Of a stretch of 9,842 nt of DNA, positions 1 to 6,982 are shown piece after piece. Position 1 is the first letter of the stretch. The number at the start of each line of letters is the position of its first letter. Origin of the DNA: Candidatus Omnitrophota bacterium. GTDB lineage: Bacteria > Omnitrophota > Gorgyraeia > Kaelpiales > Kaelpiaceae. Position numbers and translations under genes: made by a program. The stretch is taken from the NCBI GenBank assembly GCA_028717465.1, contig JAQUNS010000016.1, positions 1 through 9,842 on the forward strand, given 5' to 3'. The notes under the pieces are model-generated. The model saw nothing but the letters and a program-made list of their open reading frames with translations. It had not been told where the DNA came from and ran no database searches.

Positions 1-1011
1 ATTGCCAAAAGCCCCTGTCTGCCTGAACAGCTCAAATGCCATAGGCGCCGAGCCTTCCGAGCACACTTCAATAACAGCCGCGATGAGAAGCGTTAAAAAA
101 ATACCGCCTATAGTCGGGCCTAAATAGCCCTGTAATAAATCAGACGGAACATAAGCGCTGGCAACAGAAGCCAAGATCATACCTATAAATACCCACCATA
201 AAACCATATCAGCAAGCGAGAGGATTCCTGAAAAAATACCCCGTAAATCTTTTTTAGCCCTGTTAATACTAAAACTGTAATTAGCAATACGGCTTTTGAT
301 ATCTTGTATCATTGAAAAATCATGCGGCAGATCAACTGTTGACATGTTCTTCTCTATTAAGCCTTTGTTTTCCAGAAGCTGGAATATCATGCCGCTAACA
401 AAAGCGATTACAATTGCAGATATTATTATATAAAACGCTTTAAACCCGAAAAAACTCAACAACATTACTGTTAAAACAATGTTAGCCCAGGGGCTGGCCA
501 GAAGAAAAGCCAACACTCCTGAAGTTGAAGCGCCTTTCTTGTGGAGCTGGATAGCCAGAGCTAAGATTCCGTGCGAACAAGCGCTCATAAGAAAACCCAT
601 AAATACGGCATATATGATTGTTTTCTTTTTTGGGCTTGCCAGCAGATAACATATATATTCTCTGGGTATAAAATTATCAATAATACCGCCTAAAAACAAT
701 CCCAGCAACATAGCTAGCCAAAGTTTTTTAAAATAACCTATTAAAGCATGCCTAAGCGGGGAAAAAACCGGTATAAAATATGAAATCGCAATAACTCCGG
801 CTACAATAAAAGATACCAGCAAGACTTTATTCCTGTAAAACGGCGCTCTTTTGCGGTTCAAGCAACAGGAACTAAGATTTAAATCCTGCTGTTTGCTTTG
901 CCTAAATCTATCTAAGCAGGCTCTGGAACAAAAATAATAATTATTTCCGCCCTGCTTAATATTAAAGGGAGTTTTGCCGCCGACTGCCATGCCACATACC
1001 GGGTCTACCAT
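1..1011 (-). CDS. YHS domain-permease fusion (ArsP/DUF318-type), 3' end outside window
   Basis: This is an open frame of 337 codons with no stop, running off the left edge; I translated it by hand. Residues 2-36 form a YHS metal-binding domain (VDPVCGM at 3-8, then CSRAC, with C6, C28 and C32 as probable metal ligands). A short Cys-containing linker (C49, C50) follows, and then a polytopic membrane protein. Hydrophobic segments lie near 63-83, 98-113, 132-153, 165-176, 178-210, 258-285 and 300-317. The signature SACSHG (143-148) followed by a KKGAS turn and an FLLASPWAN segment, and later SEGSAPMAFELFRQTG (318-333), match the predicted permease family PF03773 (ArsP/DUF318, some members linked to metal or metalloid efflux). 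ATG at 1011 is the only usable start, because an in-frame TAA lies 30 nt upstream. No good Shine-Dalgarno is visible, so translation probably depends on the upstream gene 13 nt away. About 60 C-terminal residues are probably missing. The substrate is unknown; a metal is inferred from the YHS domain. Confidence 0.85.
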   Translation of the reverse strand, partial: MVDPVCGMAVGGKTPFNIKQGGNNYYFCSRACLDRFRQSKQQDLNLSSCCLNRKRAPFYRNKVLLVSFIVAGVIAISYFIPVFSPLRHALIGYFKKLWLAMLLGLFLGGIIDNFIPREYICYLLASPKKKTIIYAVFMGFLMSACSHGILALAIQLHKKGASTSGVLAFLLASPWANIVLTVMLLSFFGFKAFYIIISAIVIAFVSGMIFQLLENKGLIEKNMSTVDLPHDFSMIQDIKSRIANYSFSINRAKKDLRGIFSGILSLADMVLWWVFIGMILASVASAYVPSDLLQGYLGPTIGGIFLTLLIAAVIEVCSEGSAPMAFELFRQTGAFGN

Positions 1012-1024
1012 ATCTGCCGGATAT

Positions 1025-1723
1025 TTAAAAAGTCTTTTTTATTTCATGGGAAAGTATTATTGCTTCGGCAATATTTTTCATCGATACGCGCTTATCCATA
1101 CTTGACCTGCGCATCAGCCTGAATGCTTCTTCTTCATCGAGGCCCTGCTCTTTCATCAATATCCCTTTGGCTATCTCTATCTTTTTACGAGCCTCCAGTT
1201 CGGCCTGAGCAATTTGAGCCTTGATAAGAAGCTCGGTATTTTCAATTGCCACCGCAGCCTGGTCTGCGATAGTAGTTAGAAGGAGCACATCTGATTTAGT
1301 AAATTTATATTTCTCGGTTGTATAAATATTTATAACTCCTGTCAACCTGTTTTTAACAGACATAGGAACGCTGAGCATAGAAACCAGATTTTCTGCCCGG
1401 GCTAATTTCTGCTCTTTAAATCTGCTGTCTTTAGAAACATCCTCTACAATAATAGGTTTTTTATTCTTGGCGACAAGCCCGACAATACCTTCGCCAACTT
1501 TAAGGCTTCTGTCTTTTAAGTACTGTTCGCTCATAGCCTGAGTAGCCCGTATCTTCAGCAGTCCGGCATCCTGATCTAAAAGCCAGAGTGAGCATATTTT
1601 AGCCTGCATAACATTGGCAGTTAAAGTAACTATGAGCTTAAGAACGTCTTCTAAGTATAGGTCAGAAGTAATTGCTTTGCTGATCTTGCTTAAAGTTTCG
1701 ACATGTTTTTTGTAAGCCTTCAT
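1025..1723 (-). CDS. GAF-ANTAR domain regulator (putative RNA-binding antiterminator)
   Basis: This 232-residue cytoplasmic regulator has an N-terminal GAF sensor domain (about 20-162, with the typical GEGIVGLVAKNKKPIIVEDV segment at 77-96 and SVPM at 118-121). A helical, probably coiled-coil linker (163-182) leads to a C-terminal ANTAR domain (about 180-228). The ANTAR part shows AKGILM, then LDEEEAFRLMRRSSMD, then the final MKNIAEAII helix. ANTAR proteins bind paired hexaloop hairpins in nascent RNA and prevent termination. The GAF domain would bind an unidentified small ligand or mediate dimerisation. Its ATG overlaps the glnA stop by 4 nt (ATGA) and the 20 bases upstream lack a Shine-Dalgarno, so translation is probably coupled to glnA. 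ANTAR regulators next to glutamine synthetase genes are known in clostridia (NitR type), which supports a nitrogen-control role, but those usually carry a receiver domain rather than GAF. The target RNA was not found here. Confidence 0.88.
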   Translation of the reverse strand: MKAYKKHVETLSKISKAITSDLYLEDVLKLIVTLTANVMQAKICSLWLLDQDAGLLKIRATQAMSEQYLKDRSLKVGEGIVGLVAKNKKPIIVEDVSKDSRFKEQKLARAENLVSMLSVPMSVKNRLTGVINIYTTEKYKFTKSDVLLLTTIADQAAVAIENTELLIKAQIAQAELEARKKIEIAKGILMKEQGLDEEEAFRLMRRSSMDKRVSMKNIAEAIILSHEIKKTF

Positions 1724-3054
1724 AAGACAGGAAGATAGGTAGCTATCTCATAGTCGTGGACTCTCTTTCTGTATTCGTCCCACTCTATCTTCTTGCTCAT
1801 GATCAAGTTCGAAAACGTATGGTTCCCTAAAGTCTCCTGAAGCAAAGAACTATTTTCTGAGATTTCAATCGCCTCAATCAGGCTGCCCGGCAGGCATTCA
1901 ACATTCAACTTCTTCATTTCGTCTTCGGTCAGATTATAAACATCTCTCTCTAAAGGCTCCCTTAGCTGATAGTTGTTCTGGATACCTTTTAGCCCTGCCG
2001 ACAGCATAGCAGCAAAAGCCAGATATGGGTTGCAAGCCGGATCAGGCGAACGAAATTCAATCCTGGTAGCTTTCTCCTGTCCCGGCTTATACATCGGTAC
2101 CCTTACCAGAGATGACCTGTTCCTTAAAGCCCAGCAGATATAGACAGGAGCTTCATAACCGGGCACAAGACGCTTGTAAGAATTGACCCACTGATTGCAG
2201 ATAAGCGTAATCTCTTTAGCGTGTGTTAATATTCCGGCAATATAGTTTTTAGCATCTTTAGAGAGATGGCAAGGGTCTTTGGGGTCAAAGAAAGCATTTT
2301 TGCCGTTTTTGAAAAGAGACTGGTGTACGTGCATTCCTGAGCCGTTAACTCCGTATATAGGCTTGGGCATAAAAGTGGCATAGAGATTGTGCTTTTGTGC
2401 TATCTCTTTAACAACCATCCTGTAGACCATAACTATATCTGCCATAGTTAAAGCATCGGTAAAGCGCAGGTCGATTTCGTGCTGAGAAGGCGCAACTTCA
2501 TGATGGCAATACTCAACATGTATGCCCATCTCCTCTAATGTCAGTATGACTTCGCGCCTGACTTCGTTGCCGGCATCCAAAGTTGTAATATCGAAATAAC
2601 CGCCTTCGTCCAGAATTTCAGTAGCCCTGTCATTTTTAAATATAAAAAACTCCAGTTCCGGACCTACATTAAAAGTATATCCAAGCTCCAAGGCTTTTTC
2701 TAAAGTCCTCTTCAAAATATACCTGGGATCGCCCTGATATGGAGTCCTGTCCGGGTTTAAAATATCGCAAAGCATGCCTGCGACAGCTTTCTCTTTAGGG
2801 CGATAAGGAAGGATACTGAAAGTGGATACATCCGGTATTGCTATCATGTCGGACTCATCTATCCTGGCAAAACCTTTAATCGAAGAACCATCAAATCCCA
2901 TACCGTCTTCTAGGGCTTCAGACAGCTCTTCGCGGGTTATAGTCAGGCCTTTCATCTGGCCTGTAATATCAGCAAACCAGAGCCTTATAAATTTAACATC
3001 ATTTTCCCTTACCCTCTTTAAAACCTCGGATTTATTAAGCCTCATACCGTTCAT
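1720..3054 (-). CDS. glnA: Glutamine synthetase, type I (GSI-alpha-like)
   Basis: This 444-residue enzyme makes glutamine from glutamate, ammonia and ATP, and family members act as cytoplasmic dodecamers. The beta-grasp N-domain includes the GFDGSSIKGF segment (53-62). The catalytic domain shows GPELEFF (131-137, metal-binding E132 and E134), NGSGMHVHQS (237-246), NSYKRLVPGYEAP (291-303, with the flap Glu at 301) and RIEFRSPDPACNPYLA (331-346). The length, the absence of the roughly 25-residue insertion of GSI-beta and the weak fit of VYNLTEDE (372-379) to the adenylylation-site motif favour the GSI-alpha class, which is controlled by feedback rather than adenylylation. R64 in GFARIDESD sits where Bacillus GS has its feedback-linked Arg62 (EGFVRIEESD). 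The ATG at 3054 lies 7 nt after AGGAGG; a second ATG at codon 4 fits the ribosome site less well. It is the first gene of a unit with the ANTAR regulator and the permease. Confidence 0.96.
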   Translation of the reverse strand: MNGMRLNKSEVLKRVRENDVKFIRLWFADITGQMKGLTITREELSEALEDGMGFDGSSIKGFARIDESDMIAIPDVSTFSILPYRPKEKAVAGMLCDILNPDRTPYQGDPRYILKRTLEKALELGYTFNVGPELEFFIFKNDRATEILDEGGYFDITTLDAGNEVRREVILTLEEMGIHVEYCHHEVAPSQHEIDLRFTDALTMADIVMVYRMVVKEIAQKHNLYATFMPKPIYGVNGSGMHVHQSLFKNGKNAFFDPKDPCHLSKDAKNYIAGILTHAKEITLICNQWVNSYKRLVPGYEAPVYICWALRNRSSLVRVPMYKPGQEKATRIEFRSPDPACNPYLAFAAMLSAGLKGIQNNYQLREPLERDVYNLTEDEMKKLNVECLPGSLIEAIEISENSSLLQETLGNHTFSNLIMSKKIEWDEYRKRVHDYEIATYLPVL

Positions 3055-3061
3055 ATTATAA

Positions 3062-3067
3062 CCTCCT
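3062..3067 (-). promoter_or_regulatory. Ribosome binding site of glnA
   Basis: A perfect AGGAGG on the minus strand lies 7 nt before the ATG at 3054. It decides between the two near ATG codons in favour of the first. The genes downstream in the unit lack comparable sites. Confidence 0.85.
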
Positions 3068-3078
3068 GTAATTATTTA

Positions 3079-3107
3079 ATTCTAAACCAGATATATATAT
3101 TACGCAA
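3079..3107 (-). promoter_or_regulatory. Candidate sigma70-type promoter of glnA
   Basis: On the minus strand TTGCGT (3107-3102) and TAGAAT (3084-3079) are separated by exactly 17 nt of AT-rich sequence. The -10 matches the consensus at 5 of 6 bases and the -35 at 3 of 6. Transcription would start near 3072, leaving an untranslated leader of only about 20 nt. That is too short for an ANTAR double-hairpin target. The call rests on motif and position only; an upstream promoter giving a longer leader is not excluded. Confidence 0.45.
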
Positions 3108-3145
3108 GACGATTTAAATACAGCAAATAGGAAATAGTTAACAGC

Positions 3146-3163
3146 CCCGACGCTTCGGTCGGG
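3146..3163. repeat. Perfect inverted repeat, 6-bp stem and 6-nt loop
   Basis: CCCGAC and GTCGGG flank the loop GCTTCG (CGAAGC on the minus strand). Neither strand has a T-run after the stem, so it is not a classical terminator. It is much more GC-rich than its surroundings. It could be a dispersed palindromic element or an mRNA structure. On the minus strand the loop is six bases long but lacks the A1/G4 pattern of ANTAR target loops. Confidence 0.6.
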
Positions 3164-3202
3164 ATAAATAAACTGAGAATTAGCTCTTGACTGTTAGTAA
3201 AG

Positions 3203-3233
3203 CAGTGAACGGTGGACAGAAAACAGTGAACGG
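3203..3233. repeat. Two direct copies of CAGTGAACGG, 21 bp apart
   Basis: The copies lie at 3203-3212 and 3224-3233 and are identical over 10 bases. The 11 bp between them is GTGAAC-like (tggacagaaaa). A period of 21 bp is close to two DNA turns, so a paired operator is possible. Equally, it may be the relic of a short-period intergenic repeat built on GTGAAC. It lies about 100 bp upstream of the candidate glnA -35 box. Confidence 0.45.
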
Positions 3234-3235
3234 AT

Positions 3236-3276
3236 AAAAATTCCAAACACCAAACTGCAAATAAGCACCGGAATCC
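3236..3276 (-). terminator. Weak candidate terminator downstream of purL
   Basis: On the minus strand ATTCC (3274-3270) can pair with GGAAT (3244-3240), extended by one or two G-T pairs, and five T residues occupy 3240-3236. The loop is long (about 25 nt) and the stem is short, so this is a poor intrinsic terminator. It is listed because it is the only hairpin-plus-T-run arrangement after purL. Confidence 0.2.
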
Positions 3277-3374
3277 ATTGGTTCAACCTATTCAACTAGA
3301 TAAGTTGCTGCAGATTACGGTTATTGGCCAGAATGCTATCTTAAAGTTGTTCTCTATTCTTTTCTGATTCTATT

Positions 3375-5561
3375 CTAGAGCTCAAAATCTTCCTGCCATG
3401 ATTTTGACATCTTATCAAGGCCTATATCAATCAATGTTCTGCCTTTGTTGCTGATTACTATTTTTTTTCCTCCCGCAAACCCTATAACCTGACAGGGGAT
3501 ACTGCTCTTTTTAGCCAAAGCTGCTATTTTTTTAACATTAGCGCTCTTGCAGGATACTATCATTCTGGATTGAGTCTCCGAAAAAAGGAGGGCAACATCC
3601 GCGATATTGGAATTCAAGCTTATTGAAGCTCCGATATGTTTACCCGATAAACAGGATTCCGCTAAAGCCACAGCCAAACCGCCCTCTGAGCAATCATGAG
3701 CAGAAAGCAGCAATCTTTTTTCCGACAAAACCAGGACCAGCTTGTGCAATCTTTTTTCTAGATTGATATCTATGGACGGGCATCTGCCGGATTTTTTATT
3801 ATGTACGACTTTTAAATATTCGCTTCCGCCTAATTCCTCTTTGTTTTGGCCTAAAAGTACAATCACATCTCTTGGGGATTTAAAATCTTGGGTCAGCGGT
3901 TTCCGGCCTTCTTTTATAACCCCGACCATGCCTATGATAGGGGTGGGGTCTACAGAGCCTTTCGGATTTTCATTGTTAAAACTCACATTGCCGCTGACAA
4001 CCGGTATTCCTAATGAGCGAGCCGCTTTAGTTATTCCTAAAACAGACTGCCTAAACTGCCAGTAGACACCTTCGTTGTAAGGGTTGCCGAAATTTAATCC
4101 GTCTGTTATGCCTAAAGGCGCGGCTCCGGAAGCAACAAGATTGCGGGCAGCCTCAGCTACCGCAATCTGGCCTCCCAAATAAGGATCGAGCAGGCAATAG
4201 GTAGAATTGCCGTCTACTGTAATAGCCAGCTTTTTACGGGTTCCCGGAACAGACAAAACTGCTGAATCAGAGCCGGGCCCTACTTCAACATGATCAGAAG
4301 AAGCCTTGGACATCCTATACAAAGACTGCTTGCTTCTTATCGTTGCTGAATTTAAAATTTTTAGCATAACGCCGCTAAAATCCTTAGGCGGTTTAATTGC
4401 AAGCGATTTAACCAGGTTTACTGAGTTTAAATAGGCCGGTTTTTTGTATTTGCGGTCATAGACAGGGGCCTCAACTAAAGCAGCCGGCGGAATTTCGGCT
4501 ACCACCTTATCCGATTCTTTTATTCTCAGAATCTTCTCCGATATTACTTTTCCGATAACACTGCTGGGCACTTTCCATTTGTTTAAAACAATCCCAATCG
4601 CCCTTAAATCCTTCGGACTTATAATTACAAGCATCCTCTCTTGAGATTCAGAGAGCATAATCTCATAAGGAGTCATCTTCTTTTCGCTCCTGGGCACTTT
4701 TAACAGGTCTATCTCCATGCCTAATCCTGATTTATAAGCTATCTCAGAAGTGGAACAGGTCAAACCGGCTGCACCCATATCCTGCATACCTATAACCAGG
4801 CCTTTAGATATCAGTTCTAAACATGCCTCTCTCAACACCCTGCCCATTTTGGGATCGCCTATTGCAACAGCGCTGCTTTTTTTAGAAGCATCTTCCGTTA
4901 GCCCGGCAGAAGCCATAGCAGCACCCTCTACGCCGTCACGCCCGGTAGCGCGTCCGACGATAACAACCAGTGAATTCTTACCTTTAGCCCGGGCTTTAAC
5001 CATATCCTTGTGCTTAAGTACCCCGACAGTAAAAGCATTTACCAGGGGATTGCCCTCATAAGACCGATCAAAATATATCTCGCCTCCTACGACAGGAATA
5101 TCTACTTTGTTGGCATAATCGACAAAACCTTTAGAGATATTTTTTAACAGAAACTTAGTCCGCGACTTTACCAGCTCGCCCAGTCTGATAGATCCCAAAA
5201 GAGCCACCGGCCTTGCTCCCATAGTAAATATATCGCGCAGGCATCCGCCACCGCCTGTTGCAGCAGCCTGATACGGCTCAATAGCCGAAGGATGGTTATG
5301 AGACTCTATTTTAATTGCTACTCCGATGCTGTCGCCCATATCGACCACGCCGGAGTTCTCTCCCGGCCCCTGCAAAACATGCTTGCCGGAGGTTGGAAGC
5401 AGTTTTAAAACTTTCTTTGAATTTTTATACGAGCAGTGTTCGCTCCACATGGCCGAAAACATGCCAAGTTCCGTATAATTAGGCTCTCTTTTCAGTAACT
5501 TTTTAATCATTTCATATTCTGCTTGAGTCAAACCCATCTCCTCGGCCATGCTTTTTTTCAT
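3375..5561 (-). CDS. purL: Phosphoribosylformylglycinamidine (FGAM) synthase subunit PurL
   Basis: This 728-residue protein catalyses the ATP-dependent step of purine synthesis that turns FGAR plus ammonia into FGAM. Ammonia is supplied from glutamine by PurQ, with PurS as assembly partner. The length fits the smallPurL class, not the roughly 1300-residue fused form. Visible signatures are EHCSYKNSKK (41-50), the catalytic segment ESHNHPSAIEPYQAAATGGGG (86-106), CLRDIFTMGARP (107-118), an AIRS repeat with DGLNFGNP near 480-490, GNVSFNNE near 525 and AHDCSEGGLAVALAE near 623-637. This is the usual AIRS/AIRS-C duplicated order. GGGAGG 5 nt before the ATG at 5561 fixes the start. It follows gdhA by 21 nt and is followed by the 320-bp gap. 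No purS or purQ is present in the window, so the partners must be elsewhere. All motifs look intact. Confidence 0.96.
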   Translation of the reverse strand: MKKSMAEEMGLTQAEYEMIKKLLKREPNYTELGMFSAMWSEHCSYKNSKKVLKLLPTSGKHVLQGPGENSGVVDMGDSIGVAIKIESHNHPSAIEPYQAAATGGGGCLRDIFTMGARPVALLGSIRLGELVKSRTKFLLKNISKGFVDYANKVDIPVVGGEIYFDRSYEGNPLVNAFTVGVLKHKDMVKARAKGKNSLVVIVGRATGRDGVEGAAMASAGLTEDASKKSSAVAIGDPKMGRVLREACLELISKGLVIGMQDMGAAGLTCSTSEIAYKSGLGMEIDLLKVPRSEKKMTPYEIMLSESQERMLVIISPKDLRAIGIVLNKWKVPSSVIGKVISEKILRIKESDKVVAEIPPAALVEAPVYDRKYKKPAYLNSVNLVKSLAIKPPKDFSGVMLKILNSATIRSKQSLYRMSKASSDHVEVGPGSDSAVLSVPGTRKKLAITVDGNSTYCLLDPYLGGQIAVAEAARNLVASGAAPLGITDGLNFGNPYNEGVYWQFRQSVLGITKAARSLGIPVVSGNVSFNNENPKGSVDPTPIIGMVGVIKEGRKPLTQDFKSPRDVIVLLGQNKEELGGSEYLKVVHNKKSGRCPSIDINLEKRLHKLVLVLSEKRLLLSAHDCSEGGLAVALAESCLSGKHIGASISLNSNIADVALLFSETQSRMIVSCKSANVKKIAALAKKSSIPCQVIGFAGGKKIVISNKGRTLIDIGLDKMSKSWQEDFEL

Positions 5562-5566
5562 ATAAT

Positions 5567-5572
5567 CCTCCC
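5567..5572 (-). promoter_or_regulatory. Ribosome binding site of purL
   Basis: GGGAGG on the minus strand lies 5 nt before the ATG at 5561, inside the 21-nt gdhA-purL gap. It supports this ATG over the internal Met codons at 5 and 9. No promoter fits in the gap, so purL is probably cotranscribed with gdhA. Confidence 0.8.
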
Positions 5573-5582
5573 TATCTTTTAT

Positions 5583-6962
<1,380 letters not shown>

Positions 6963-6982
6963 TCAACATCTAGGCTAAAAAA

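Larger units (their letters stand above)
3055..3374 (-). other. 320-bp intergenic region between purL and glnA
   Basis: This is the only long gap in the window. Read on the minus strand after the purL stop, it contains no open frame with a recognisable product. In order it holds a weak hairpin with a T-run (3236-3276), two copies of a 10-bp repeat (3203-3233), a perfect 6-bp GC-rich hairpin (3146-3163), an AT-rich stretch with a plausible promoter, and the glnA ribosome site. It separates the purL-containing unit from the glnA unit. Confidence 0.7.

Noticed and set aside
3146..3163. Rho-independent terminator
   Set aside because: The stem is good, but neither strand has a T-run after it (GGCTGTTAAC on the minus strand, ATAAATAAAC on the plus strand).
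3062..3374. ANTAR-type double hexaloop antitermination target upstream of glnA
   Set aside because: I checked the minus strand for six-base loops with A at 1 and G at 4 flanked by stems. None had more than two or three pairs, and the one good hexaloop hairpin (3146-3163) has the loop CGAAGC, which does not fit.
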